Source: an uncultured Blautia sp.
GTDB lineage: Bacteria; Bacillota; Clostridia; Lachnospirales; Lachnospiraceae
Assembly: GCF_947654165.1 (NCBI RefSeq)
Contig: NZ_CANTKB010000006.1
Coordinates: 62,001-126,000, forward strand
Reading direction: 5' to 3'
Length of the DNA: 64,000 nt
Of this stretch, positions 1 through 8,991 are shown in pieces (positions within the stretch are counted from its first letter, which is position 1; each line of letters starts with the position of its first letter). The notes beneath the pieces were generated by a model, which saw nothing but the letters and a program-made list of their open reading frames with translations, did not search any database and was not told the origin of the DNA. Made by a program: the position numbers and the translations under genes.

Positions 1-2
1 AT

Positions 3-896
3 CCAGAAGATATCTGGGGTCTGTATACTTACGACGAAAAATATTATGCAGTTCCAAAAGATGTTGATACCATTGCTCTTTGGTACAACAAAGCAATGTT
101 TGAAGAAGCAGGACTGGATTATCCTACAGCAGACTGGACATGGGATGATTTGATAGAAGCTGCTAAGAAACTTACAAAAGAAGACGGAAGCCAGTATGGA
201 CTTGCTGTTAGAAACGACAACAATCAGGCAGGCTACTACAATATGATCTATGATAACGGCGGATATATCATTAACGATGATAAAACAAAATCAGGTTGGG
301 ATGATCCGAAAACTATCGAAGCGATGGAAGTGCTGGAAGGCTGGATCAAAGATGGCGTAATGCCTCCAATTGAGACCATGTCTGAAAACGGTGAAGACGT
401 ACTCTTCCAGTCAGGTAAAGTTGCTATGGTACTTCAGGGATCATGGATGGTAGCTGCTTACAGAGATAACGAATACACAGCAGAAAATTGTGATGTAGTA
501 GAACTTCCAAAGAATGCAGCAACAGGAAGAAGAGCTTCTGTATACAATGGACTCGGATGGGCAGCATCTGCTAACGGCAAAAATACAGAAAACGCTTGGA
601 AACTTATTGAATACTTAGGATCAGAAAAAGCTCAGAAAAAACAGGCTGAACTTGGTGTTACAATGTCTGCATACAAGGGAACCTCTGATGCATGGGCAAG
701 TTCCGCAGAATTTAATCTTCAGGCATACCTGAACATGATGGAAGATATGGAGATCAGACCATATTCAAAATCTACTGTTACATGGGAAAATGAAGATAAT
801 GAAATCTTAAAGAGCGTTTACATGGGCGAAAAGAGCATGGCTGACGCATGTAAAGAAATGGCTGACCAGATGAATGAAAAACTGGCAGAAGAATAA
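3..896 (+). CDS. ABC sugar solute-binding protein, 5' end cut by window edge
   Basis: This is the extracellular sugar-binding lipoprotein of an ABC importer (UgpB/MalE-like, COG1653 type). The reading frame is already open at the first bases, before the first internal Met at position 96, so the signal peptide and about 130-140 N-terminal residues lie outside the window. The visible part has the family's typical C-terminal pattern: a WTWDDLIEAAKKLT helix, LFQSGKVAMVLQGSWM and GLGWAASANGKN followed by the WKLIEYLGSEKAQKK helix. Two permease genes follow 100 bases downstream and an alpha-galactosidase after that, so the ligand is probably raffinose, melibiose or a related alpha-galactoside (inference). 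No ATPase gene is present locally, which is common when a shared MsmK-type ATPase is encoded elsewhere. Confidence 0.9.
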   Translation, partial: PEDIWGLYTYDEKYYAVPKDVDTIALWYNKAMFEEAGLDYPTADWTWDDLIEAAKKLTKEDGSQYGLAVRNDNNQAGYYNMIYDNGGYIINDDKTKSGWDDPKTIEAMEVLEGWIKDGVMPPIETMSENGEDVLFQSGKVAMVLQGSWMVAAYRDNEYTAENCDVVELPKNAATGRRASVYNGLGWAASANGKNTENAWKLIEYLGSEKAQKKQAELGVTMSAYKGTSDAWASSAEFNLQAYLNMMEDMEIRPYSKSTVTWENEDNEILKSVYMGEKSMADACKEMADQMNEKLAEE

Positions 897-996
897 GAAA
901 TAGATTTTCAGTAAAAAAGAGGTTGTTTTTCAGAAGGGAAAGGACAGCAGGCAGATTCGTCAGAATCTGCCTGTGTTGAAAAAAGGAGTGATTTGA

Positions 997-1896
997 TTGG
1001 CAAAAAGCGGAAAACCTGCTCGCACCAGCAGAGAAAAAAGTGAATTTTTGTGGGGCTGGATGTTTATACTTCCCACAGTAATCGGATTGATTGTTTTGAA
1101 CATTATTCCTATCTTCCAGACTATTTATCAGAGCTTCTTCAAAACAGGGGATTTTGGAAGAGGAAATATTTTTGTAGGCGTAGAAAATTATGTGAAAGTT
1201 TTCGGTGATTCCGAAGTATGGCAGTCACTGATCAACACATTTAAATATGCAATTGTAGAAGTACCGTTTTCTATTGCCATTGCATTAGTTCTGGCAGTGC
1301 TTCTGAACAGAAAGATGAAGGGGCGTTCTGCATACAGAACCATTATTTTCCTTCCTATGGTAGCAGCTCCCGCAGCAGTTGCCATGGTTTGGAGATGGTT
1401 ATTCAATTCAGATTTTGGTCTTTTGAACAATGTGTTCAACTTACATGTAAAATGGGTATCAGATCCCAGGATTGCAGTATATTCTATTGCTGTGATCGGT
1501 GTCTGGTCGATTCTTGGCTATAACATGGTATTGTTCCTTTCTGGTCTGCAGGAGATTCCTCATGACTATTATGAGGCAGCACAGATCGATGGAGCAACAG
1601 GAGTGAAATCTTTCTTCCATATTACGATACCGCTCCTTTCACCTACCATTTTCTTTGTATTGGTAACCCGTGTTATCGGTTCTCTTCAGGTATTCGATTT
1701 AATGTATATGGTAATGGATAAATCAAATCCTGCTCTGGAGAAAACACAGTCACTGGTATATCTGTTCTATAAATACGCATTTATTAACAAGAACATGGGT
1801 TATGGCTCTGCGATTGTAGTGCTTCTGCTCGTGATTACCATGATCATTACTGTGTTCCAGATGATCGGACAGAAAAAATGGGTATTCTACAACTAA
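997..1896 (+). CDS. ABC sugar permease, MalF/UgpA type
   Basis: Inner-membrane permease of a carbohydrate ABC importer, 299 residues with about six hydrophobic helices. The coupling-helix EAA motif is visible as YYEAAQIDGATG (Glu193), the surface that docks on the ATPase. I use the TTG at 997 because AAAAGGAGTG sits eight bases upstream and no ATG matches it. It lies between the binding protein and the second permease and is surely co-transcribed with them. Substrate specificity cannot be read from this subunit; an alpha-galactoside role is inferred from neighbours. Confidence 0.92.
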   Translation: MAKSGKPARTSREKSEFLWGWMFILPTVIGLIVLNIIPIFQTIYQSFFKTGDFGRGNIFVGVENYVKVFGDSEVWQSLINTFKYAIVEVPFSIAIALVLAVLLNRKMKGRSAYRTIIFLPMVAAPAAVAMVWRWLFNSDFGLLNNVFNLHVKWVSDPRIAVYSIAVIGVWSILGYNMVLFLSGLQEIPHDYYEAAQIDGATGVKSFFHITIPLLSPTIFFVLVTRVIGSLQVFDLMYMVMDKSNPALEKTQSLVYLFYKYAFINKNMGYGSAIVVLLLVITMIITVFQMIGQKKWVFYN

Positions 1897-1911
1897 GGGG
1901 GAGGGAACAAA

Positions 1912-2751
1912 ATGGATAGTATGGAAAGAAAACAGAAACTTGTTAAGATTTTAATACATATTATATTGATACTTGTATCAATTACAATGTTGGTTCCGTT
2001 CCTTTGGATGATTCTGACTGCATTTAAGACTGTTACAGAAGCAACCTCTGTAGACCCGTTTGTAATTTTCCCTAAGGAATGGCGATTAGATGCCTTTAAG
2101 GCAGTTATGAAAAACATGAACTTCCTGGTACTGTATAAAAACACGCTGCTGTTGATTTTCTTCCGTGTAGTGTGTGCGGTGCTTACAGCTACTATGGCTG
2201 GATATGCTTTCGGTCGTTTGCGTTTCAAAGGAAGAGATTTATGCTTTTCACTTGTACTGTTCCAGATGATGGTTCCGGTACAGATTTTCATTATCCCACA
2301 GTATTTAATGGTAAGTAAAATGGGTATGCTGAATACCATGTTTGCCCTGGTGTTCCCGGGTATGGTAACAGCTTTTGGTACATTCCTGCTCAGACAGGGA
2401 TATATGGGGCTTCCAAATGATCTGGAAGAAGCAGCCAGACTGGATGGATGTAATATCGGGCAGACCTTCCTGTTCATTATGGCACCGCTTACCAGATCCA
2501 GCATGGTGGCACTTGGTATCTTTACCGCAGTATTTGCATTTAAAGACCTCATGTGGCCAATGATTGTAAATACAGATAAGGATATGCTGGTACTTTCCTC
2601 CGCATTGGCAAAGATGCAGGGACAGTACACAGCGAAATTCCCGGAATTAATGGCAGCCTCTCTTATTGCCTGTGTTCCGATGATCGTGATTTATATGATT
2701 TTCCAGAAACAGTTTATCGAAGGTATTGCAACATCCGGCGGTAAATTATAA
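1912..2751 (+). CDS. ABC sugar permease, MalG/UgpE type
   Basis: Second permease of the same importer, 279 residues, starting 15 bases after the first permease behind GGGGGAGGG. It has the N-terminal membrane helix followed by the MVPFLWMILTAFKT segment typical of MalG-like proteins, and the EAA motif as LEEAARLDGCN (Glu173). It would pair with the preceding permease to form the transmembrane channel. A hairpin terminator lies 24 bases after its stop, so the importer transcript can end here while some read-through may reach the alpha-galactosidase. Confidence 0.92.
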   Translation: MDSMERKQKLVKILIHIILILVSITMLVPFLWMILTAFKTVTEATSVDPFVIFPKEWRLDAFKAVMKNMNFLVLYKNTLLLIFFRVVCAVLTATMAGYAFGRLRFKGRDLCFSLVLFQMMVPVQIFIIPQYLMVSKMGMLNTMFALVFPGMVTAFGTFLLRQGYMGLPNDLEEAARLDGCNIGQTFLFIMAPLTRSSMVALGIFTAVFAFKDLMWPMIVNTDKDMLVLSSALAKMQGQYTAKFPELMAASLIACVPMIVIYMIFQKQFIEGIATSGGKL

Positions 2752-2774
2752 TAGGGTGGAGTCCCTATATGAAG

Positions 2775-2804
2775 AAAGAGGGCAGCCCTGTGGCTGTCCT
2801 TTTT
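2775..2804 (+). terminator. Hairpin terminator after the importer genes
   Basis: GGGCAGCC and GGCTGTCC form an 8-bp stem with one G-U pair around a CTGT loop, preceded by AAAGA and followed by a T-run. It separates the transporter genes from the alpha-galactosidase and may act as a partial terminator that sets their relative expression. Confidence 0.75.
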
Positions 2805-2838
2805 CGATTAAAAAAAAGAAAAATTTCGGAGGTGCTTT

Positions 2839-5073
2839 ATGGCAATTCAATTTCATGAAAAATCAAGAATCTTTCATTTGTATAATCAGGAAATAAGCTA
2901 TATTATGAAGATTATGGAAAATGGTCAGATTGAGAATCTGTATTACGGAAAGGCATTGAAGGACAGGGATGATTTTTCTTATCTTCACGAAGAAATGGCT
3001 CGTTCTCTTATGGCGGTAAATGTACCGGAGCCGGGAATTTTATCTATGGATTATGTAAAACAGGAATATTCCTCTTATGGAACGGGAGATTTCAGAAGTC
3101 CGGCTTTCACCATTCTGCAGGAGGATGGAAGCAGAATATCCGGTTTCCGTTATATTGGGCACAACATTTTCGGGGGAAAGAAAGAATTAAAACCGCTTCC
3201 GGCAACTTACGTTGAGTCAGAACAGGAAGCTCAGACTTTAGAGATTGTTCTCTATGATGATTTGATTGACACAGAATTAATTCTTTCTTATACGATTTAT
3301 ACAGAATTTCCTGTGATAACAAGAAATGCTCGCTTTACGCAAAAAGGTACAGAAAAGATTGTTCTGGAACGTGCCCTGAGCATGAGTGTGGAATTTGGGG
3401 ATATGGATTTCGAGATGATGCATCTGGCAGGTGCCTGGTCAAGAGAGCGTTATGTAAAAACCAGAAAACTGGAGATGGGGATTCAGGCAATCCAGAACCT
3501 TCACGGCACAGGAAGCAGTGCGGAGCACAATCCGTTTCTTGCATTAAAACGTCCTCATACAACGGAATACCATGGAGAGGTGTATGGTTTCAGTTTAGTG
3601 TACAGCGGAAATTTCCTGGCACAGACAGAAGTGACTACTTTTGATATGACAAGAGTGACTATGGGAATCCATCCGGAAGGCTTTGCATGGGAACTGAATC
3701 AGGGCGAAACCTTCCAGACTCCGGAAGTGGTTATGGTCTACAGTGATCAGGGATTGAACAAAATGAGCCAGGTATATCACAGATTGTACAGAACACGTCT
3801 GATGAGAGGGTATTGGCGTGATAAGGCCAGACCTGTTCTGCTGAATAACTGGGAAGCAACGTATTTTGATTTTGATGAAGAAAAAATCCTGAATATTGCA
3901 AAGAAAGCAAAAGAAGTGGGTGTAGAACTGTTTGTACTGGATGACGGATGGTTTGGTGCCAGAAATGACGATTACAGAGGGCTTGGAGACTGGTATGTAA
4001 ATCTTGAAAAACTTCCGGACGGTATTTCCGGACTTTCCAGAAAAATTGAAGAAATGGGATTAAAATTTGGTCTCTGGGTGGAACTGGAGATGGTCAATAA
4101 GGATAGTGATCTGTACCGTGCACATCCAGACTGGATTATTGGTGCGCCGGGAAGATTCGAATCTCATGGAAGACATCAGCATGTACTGGACTTTTCCAGG
4201 AAAGAAGTGGTAGATTATATCTATGAAATGATATCTAAAGTGTTAAGAGAGTCTTCAATCTCTTACATTAAATGGGATATGAACCGTTATATGTCAGAGC
4301 CTTACAGCCGGGGAGCAAGTGCTGCCCATCAGGGAATGGTAATGCACAAATATATTCTGGGGGTCTATGATTTGTATACCCGTCTGACCACAGAATTTCC
4401 GGAAATCTTGTTTGAATCCTGTGCAAGCGGTGGCGCAAGATTTGATCCTGCTATGCTGTATTTTGCCCCACAGACTTGGACCAGTGATGATACAGATGCC
4501 AGTGAGAGGGTAAAAATCCAGTATGGTACATCTATGGTATATCCGGTGGTGAGTATGGGTTCTCATGTGTCTGCTGTTCCAAATCATCAGCTTCTTAGAA
4601 CAACACCGCTGGAGACAAGGGGAAATGTAGCTTATTTCGGTACCTTCGGATATGAGCTGGATTTAAACCTGCTCAGTGATGAAGAGATTGAGATGGTGAA
4701 GAAACAGATTACCTTTATGAAACAGTACCGGGATTTGATCCAGGTAGAAGGCGATTTCTACCGGCTGTTAAGCCCATTTGCAGGAAATGATGCAGCGTGG
4801 ATGGTGGTATCCAGAGATCAGACAGAAGCAATTGCAGGTTTTTATCAGAGACTGAATAAAATCAATGCATCCTGGCTCCGTCTGCGTCTACAGGGATTAA
4901 GTGAGGACAGTTTATATGAAGTAAGCCGGAATGTTCTGGGTGAAACAAAATCTTATCAGGCTTATGGCTCAGAGCTGATGTATGCGGGTATTCCTATTGA
5001 CAGAGAGGAATTAAACGAGAAAGGTGGAGATTTTGCTTCACTGCTCTATGTTTTGAAAAAAATAGAAGAGTAA
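2839..5073 (+). CDS. Alpha-galactosidase, GH36
   Basis: Hydrolyses terminal alpha-1,6-galactose from raffinose, melibiose and similar sugars by a retaining double-displacement mechanism. The 744-residue length matches full-size GH36 enzymes (AgaA/RafA type). Landmarks: an N-terminal beta-domain, the barrel segment LFVLDDGWFGARNDD, the nucleophile motif YIKWDMNR (Asp480), CASGGARFDP and the acid/base motif TSDDTDASER (Asp550/551). No signal peptide, so it is cytoplasmic and acts on imported sugar. Start ATG follows TTCGGAGGTG. It sits between its probable importer and an AraC regulator. Confidence 0.95.
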   Translation: MAIQFHEKSRIFHLYNQEISYIMKIMENGQIENLYYGKALKDRDDFSYLHEEMARSLMAVNVPEPGILSMDYVKQEYSSYGTGDFRSPAFTILQEDGSRISGFRYIGHNIFGGKKELKPLPATYVESEQEAQTLEIVLYDDLIDTELILSYTIYTEFPVITRNARFTQKGTEKIVLERALSMSVEFGDMDFEMMHLAGAWSRERYVKTRKLEMGIQAIQNLHGTGSSAEHNPFLALKRPHTTEYHGEVYGFSLVYSGNFLAQTEVTTFDMTRVTMGIHPEGFAWELNQGETFQTPEVVMVYSDQGLNKMSQVYHRLYRTRLMRGYWRDKARPVLLNNWEATYFDFDEEKILNIAKKAKEVGVELFVLDDGWFGARNDDYRGLGDWYVNLEKLPDGISGLSRKIEEMGLKFGLWVELEMVNKDSDLYRAHPDWIIGAPGRFESHGRHQHVLDFSRKEVVDYIYEMISKVLRESSISYIKWDMNRYMSEPYSRGASAAHQGMVMHKYILGVYDLYTRLTTEFPEILFESCASGGARFDPAMLYFAPQTWTSDDTDASERVKIQYGTSMVYPVVSMGSHVSAVPNHQLLRTTPLETRGNVAYFGTFGYELDLNLLSDEEIEMVKKQITFMKQYRDLIQVEGDFYRLLSPFAGNDAAWMVVSRDQTEAIAGFYQRLNKINASWLRLRLQGLSEDSLYEVSRNVLGETKSYQAYGSELMYAGIPIDREELNEKGGDFASLLYVLKKIEE

Positions 5074-5095
5074 AAAGAAACCGGAGGGAACTATA

Positions 5096-6019
5096 TTGAG
5101 CCATACACATACAGTTGGATTTACAAATTCTGCCAGATACAGGGTGTTAGAAGACCTTCAGAAAGATTCTGTGGATCTGTGCCTGACTTACTGTGGGTTG
5201 GAATACTGTAACCCTTCTCATCGATTTGGACCGAATATGAGAGATGCTCATGTGATTCATGTCATCAGGGAAGGGAAAGGTACGCTGGAAATTAATAAAA
5301 AAAAATACGAGCTTGGGGCGGGAGATGTGTTTTATATTCCGCCCAAAGTAGAAGCTTGGTATGAATCAGACAAGGATGATCCATGGTGCTATACCTGGGT
5401 TGGATTTGTGGGCATGAAAGCAGGAGAGTGTACCAGCCAGGCAGGATTTAGTTTGAAAAATCCAGTAAGAAAGATAAACTGTGTGGATAAAGTGGGGCAA
5501 TATATAGAACAGATGCTGGAAGCATATCAGTTGTCTTATTCCAATGAATTAAAGCGCAATGGTCTTTTACATTTGGTTATGTCTGCTTTTGTAGAAGATT
5601 ATTGTCAGAATAATGCGGCTCTGGGGGTGGCGGCAACTCATCCTTATCCCGGTGCTGTTTATGTAAAGCATGCTGTGGAATACATGACTTATCATTATGA
5701 TGAAAAATTAAAGATTAATGACCTTGCGGATTTTATTGGGATAAACAGGAGCTATCTGACCAGCAGTTTTAAGAAGCATATGGGATGTTCTCCTCAAGAA
5801 TTTTTGATTAATTTAAGGGTGGAAAAAGCAAAATCTCTGTTGAAGAAAACAGATATGTCCATCAACGCAGTTGCTAATGCGGTGGGATATCCAGACCAGC
5901 TTGCCTTTTCGAAAGTATTTAAACAGCATTGTGGCATGAGTCCAAGAATGTATAAGGAAGAAAAAAGTGAGCTTGTAATCAAAAAGGAAAAGTATGAGTA
6001 TATGGGGAGTCATTTATAG
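5096..6019 (+). CDS. AraC-family transcriptional regulator with cupin sensor
   Basis: Probable sugar-responsive activator of this cluster. The N-terminal half is a cupin-like ligand domain (GKGTLEINKKKYELGAGDVFYIPP), and residues about 195-300 form the double helix-turn-helix DNA-binding domain (LKINDLADFIGINRSYLTSSFK, then MSINAVANAVGYPDQLAFSKVF and the GMSPRMYK end). The start is the TTG at 5096, ten bases after CCGGAGGG. The gene is only 22 bases after the GH36 gene and 38 before the GH4 gene, so it is likely part of the same operon and controls it. RafR/MsmR-type regulators have the same layout. Confidence 0.9.
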   Translation: MSHTHTVGFTNSARYRVLEDLQKDSVDLCLTYCGLEYCNPSHRFGPNMRDAHVIHVIREGKGTLEINKKKYELGAGDVFYIPPKVEAWYESDKDDPWCYTWVGFVGMKAGECTSQAGFSLKNPVRKINCVDKVGQYIEQMLEAYQLSYSNELKRNGLLHLVMSAFVEDYCQNNAALGVAATHPYPGAVYVKHAVEYMTYHYDEKLKINDLADFIGINRSYLTSSFKKHMGCSPQEFLINLRVEKAKSLLKKTDMSINAVANAVGYPDQLAFSKVFKQHCGMSPRMYKEEKSELVIKKEKYEYMGSHL

Positions 6020-6057
6020 TATGTAGCAAAATAATTTAAAAGGAGAAGGTGTGAATT

Positions 6058-7380
6058 ATGATTAAAATTACATTTATGGGAGCAGGAAGTACAGTATTTG
6101 CAAGAAATGTATTAGGGGATTGCATGTGTACACCGGCACTTCGGGAAAGCGAAATTGCACTGTACGATATTGATGAGCAGCGTCTGGAAGATTCCAGGTT
6201 GATTTTAAGTGCCATTAACCACAATGTTAATGAGGATCGTGCGGTGATTAAGACATATCTTGGCGCCGAGAATCGGAAAGATGCGTTGAGAGATGCAGAT
6301 TTTGTGGTAAATGCTATTCAGGTAGGTGGTTATGATCCGTGTACCATCACAGATTTTGAAATTCCAAAGAAATACGGCTTAAAACAGACAATTGCAGATA
6401 CCCTGGGGATTGGCGGAATTATGCGTGCTCTTCGTACCATTCCTGTATTGGAAGAGTTTGCAAGAGATATGGAAGAGGTGTGTCCGAATACGTTATTCCT
6501 GAACTATTCTAATCCCATGGCAATGCTGACCGGTTATATGCAGAGATACACAAAAATCAAAACCGTTGGTCTGTGCCACAGTGTTCAGGTATGTTCTGAA
6601 AAGCTTTTAGAAAAACTGGATATGAAGGACAAATTAGAAGGAAGACAGGAATTGATCGCGGGAATCAACCATATGGGCTGGCTGCTGGAAATCCGTGATA
6701 AAGACGGAAATGACCTGTATCCTGAAATTAAAAAACGTGCTGCAAAGAAAAATGCAGAAGAGAAACATGATGATATGGTACGTTTTGAGTATATTCGCCA
6801 TCTTGGATACTATTGTACGGAGTCCAGTGAACACAATGCAGAGTATAATCCGTTCTTTATTAAGTCCAAATATCCTGAAATGATCGAAGAGTTCAACATT
6901 CCTCTGGATGAATATCCGAGACGCTGTATTGAACAGATTGAGGGATGGGAAAAAGAACGTGAGGATATTTTGAAAGACGGTAAGATTACTCATGAAAGAA
7001 GTCATGAATATGCATCTTATATTATGGAAGCTGTCGTTACGGATACACCATATAAAATCGGCGGAAATGTGCTGAACAAGGGTTATATTGATAATCTTCC
7101 GGCAGATGCCTGCGTAGAAGTTCCTTGTTATATTGACGGAACCGGTGTACATCCGACAAAAGTGGGAAAACTTCCGACACAGCTTGCTGCTATGAATATG
7201 ACCAACATTAATCCTCAGCTTTTGACCATTGAGGCAGCAGTGACCAAAGACAGACAGAAAATCTATCAGGCCGCTATGCTGGATCCGCATACAGCGGCAG
7301 AGCTGAATATCAAAGATATTATCAGCATGTGTGATGAATTGATCGAAGCACACGGAGATTATATGAAAGATTACCAGTAA
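6058..7380 (+). CDS. melA: Alpha-galactosidase (melibiase), GH4
   Basis: Melibiase of glycoside hydrolase family 4, which needs NAD+ and Mn2+ and works by oxidation-elimination rather than acid/base hydrolysis. The 440 residues align by eye with E. coli MelA along their whole length: Rossmann start KITFMGAGSTVFARN, FEIPKKYGLKQTIADTLG, the metal-binding GLCHSVQ (Cys173) and INHMGW (His205), TESSEHNAEYNPFF, and the C-terminal AAMLDPHTAAEL. The specificity call for alpha-galactosides over other GH4 substrates rests on this match. It follows the AraC gene by 38 bases behind AAAAGGAGAAGG. Confidence 0.92.
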   Translation: MIKITFMGAGSTVFARNVLGDCMCTPALRESEIALYDIDEQRLEDSRLILSAINHNVNEDRAVIKTYLGAENRKDALRDADFVVNAIQVGGYDPCTITDFEIPKKYGLKQTIADTLGIGGIMRALRTIPVLEEFARDMEEVCPNTLFLNYSNPMAMLTGYMQRYTKIKTVGLCHSVQVCSEKLLEKLDMKDKLEGRQELIAGINHMGWLLEIRDKDGNDLYPEIKKRAAKKNAEEKHDDMVRFEYIRHLGYYCTESSEHNAEYNPFFIKSKYPEMIEEFNIPLDEYPRRCIEQIEGWEKEREDILKDGKITHERSHEYASYIMEAVVTDTPYKIGGNVLNKGYIDNLPADACVEVPCYIDGTGVHPTKVGKLPTQLAAMNMTNINPQLLTIEAAVTKDRQKIYQAAMLDPHTAAELNIKDIISMCDELIEAHGDYMKDYQ

Positions 7381-7458
7381 AAACAGAGTTTCTTCCTTGC
7401 AGCTTAATTTTCGTAGGAGTATAATATACCTATCAAAAAGCAAGAGGGAGAAAGAACC

Positions 7459-8298
7459 GTGAAAGCAATCAATGAATTTAAAAAAACAAAGGAGCTGTTA
7501 ATCTGTATTGACTCTGACGGCTGTGTTTTGGATACCATGGAGATCAAACACATGCGCTGTTTTGGACCATGTCTTGTGCATGAGTGGGGGTTGTCAGAAT
7601 ACAGGGAAGAGATTGTCCGGCTTTGGAGAAAGATTAATCTTCTGAGTAAAGACAGAGGTGTAAACCGCTTTGTGGGACTTGGGAAGGTTTTGGAAGATAT
7701 CAATGATAATTATTTTCGGGTAGAAGGACTTGCCGGATATCAGGAATGGGTAAAGAACGCAAAAGAATTATCTGATCAGAGTGCGGCAAAAGCATACGAA
7801 GAAACAGGAAATCCCTGTATCAAGAAAGCTCTGGAGTGGTCAGAACTGGTAAATCAGTCTCTTATGATGGTTTCTATGAGTAAGAAACAGCCGTTTGGTG
7901 GCGCAGAAGAAGCAGTGAGATTGTCCAGTGAATATGCGGATGTGGCAATTGCAACGGCGGCAAACGGAGCAGAGATCAAAAAAGAATGGAAAAACCTGGA
8001 TATCTTAAAGTATGCGGATGTGCTGACATCTCAGGAGAACGGAACAAAGGCAAGATGCTTAAAAGCGTTGGTTGAGAAAGGATATGAGCCTCAACATGTA
8101 CTGATGTTGGGAGATGCACCGGCTGATCTGGAAGCTGCCAAAGCGGTGGGAGCCTTGTTTTATCCGATTCTGGCTTATCAGGAACGTGAATCCTGGGAAG
8201 AGTTTCCGGAAGCACTGAAGCACTTCCGTGAGGGCACTTATGCAGGAGAGTACCAGGATAAGAAAATCCAGGAGTTTGAAGAAAATTTAAGATTGTAG
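7459..8298 (+). CDS. HAD-superfamily phosphatase
   Basis: Predicted haloacid-dehalogenase-type phosphohydrolase, 279 residues. Motif I is IDSDGCVLDT (nucleophile Asp18, acid/base Asp20), the core Lys/Thr motifs lie in the middle, and motif IV is VLMLGDAPADLEAAK. The long helical cap between about residues 30 and 140 suggests a C1-type cap. GTG start at 7459 follows AAGAGGGAGAAAG. Its position after the alpha-galactosidases suggests a sugar-phosphate substrate, but nothing in the sequence identifies it. Other possibilities include phosphoglycolate-type clean-up activity. Confidence 0.82.
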   Translation: MKAINEFKKTKELLICIDSDGCVLDTMEIKHMRCFGPCLVHEWGLSEYREEIVRLWRKINLLSKDRGVNRFVGLGKVLEDINDNYFRVEGLAGYQEWVKNAKELSDQSAAKAYEETGNPCIKKALEWSELVNQSLMMVSMSKKQPFGGAEEAVRLSSEYADVAIATAANGAEIKKEWKNLDILKYADVLTSQENGTKARCLKALVEKGYEPQHVLMLGDAPADLEAAKAVGALFYPILAYQERESWEEFPEALKHFREGTYAGEYQDKKIQEFEENLRL

Positions 8299-8304
8299 AA
8301 GCAT

Positions 8305-8369
8305 AAAAATTCCTTCATCTACAGATACTATTCCCAAAATTGGAAAGTACAGTAGATGGAGGAATTTTT
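8305..8369 (+). promoter_or_regulatory. Long hairpin covering the spoVT ribosome binding site
   Basis: The 18-base arm at 8305-8322 is the reverse complement of 8352-8369 except for one G-U pair, with a 29-base loop. The right arm contains the only good ribosome binding site of spoVT (GGAGG) and ends in a T-run four bases before the ATG. The structure can act as a terminator for the upstream sugar operon, and in transcripts that read through it would hide the spoVT ribosome binding site. Confidence 0.7.
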
Positions 8370-8372
8370 TAT

Positions 8373-8915
8373 ATGAAAGCAACAGGGATAGTCAGAAGAA
8401 TAGATGATCTTGGCAGAGTAGTAATTCCTAAGGAAATCAGAAGAACCTTGCGGATCAGGGAAAGTGATCCCCTTGAAATCTTTACGGACAGAGAAGGGGA
8501 AATTATTTTAAAGAAATACTCTCCAATCGGTGAATTGAGCACATTTGCCAAAGAGTATGCAGAGGCACTGGCTCAGGCTGCCGGATGTATGGCATGCATT
8601 ACTGACCGGGATCAGGTTATTGCAGCAGCAGGAAGCGGATCAAGAGAATTTGCTGACCGGAGGATTCACAGTGAACTGGAAGCGATGATTGCCGACAGGA
8701 AAAATGTCTGTGCTACAGAAAAGAAATTTGTAAAAATCATAGAAGACGATAATATGGAATACAGTTCCCAGGCGATTTATACGATTACCTGTGCTGGGGA
8801 TGCTGTGGGAAGTGTATTGCTTCTTGATAAAACCGGCGGAAAGAGGTTTACGGAGACAGAGGAGAAGTTGGCTTTGGCGGCTTCGGGATTTCTGGGAAGA
8901 CAGATGGAGCAATAA
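8373..8915 (+). CDS. spoVT: SpoVT-type AbrB-family sporulation regulator
   Basis: Transcription factor with an N-terminal AbrB swapped-hairpin DNA-binding domain (residues 1-50: KATGIVRRIDDLGRVVIPKE, IRRTLRIRESDPLEIFTD) and a C-terminal GAF-like domain (about 55-178). The 180-residue length matches Bacillus subtilis SpoVT, which modulates sigma-G-dependent forespore genes. I choose the ATG at 8373, because an upstream in-frame ATG at 8340 lies in the hairpin loop without a ribosome binding site. Supports a spore-forming Firmicute. Confidence 0.9.
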   Translation: MKATGIVRRIDDLGRVVIPKEIRRTLRIRESDPLEIFTDREGEIILKKYSPIGELSTFAKEYAEALAQAAGCMACITDRDQVIAAAGSGSREFADRRIHSELEAMIADRKNVCATEKKFVKIIEDDNMEYSSQAIYTITCAGDAVGSVLLLDKTGGKRFTETEEKLALAASGFLGRQMEQ

Positions 8916-8922
8916 AAATAGA

Positions 8923-8990
8923 AAAAATGGGCTGTGCAAGCCAGATATCTCCTGTGAGAAGAGATATTGGCCTGCACAGCCCGCTTTTTA
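8923..8990. terminator. Bidirectional terminator between spoVT and pncB
   Basis: GGGCTGTGCA and TGCACAGCCC form a perfect 10-bp base, extended by imperfect pairing of GCCAGATATCTC with GAGATATTGGC. A-run on the left and T-run on the right let it end the convergent spoVT and pncB transcripts. Confidence 0.85.
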
Positions 8991-8991
8991 T

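Noticed and set aside
1893..2630. 245-codon minus-strand ORF opposite the second permease
   Set aside because: Antisense of a clear permease gene; no family match or ribosome binding site.
6634..7443. 269-codon minus-strand ORF opposite melA
   Set aside because: Antisense shadow; translation rich in Phe/Ile/Cys/His with no recognisable domain.
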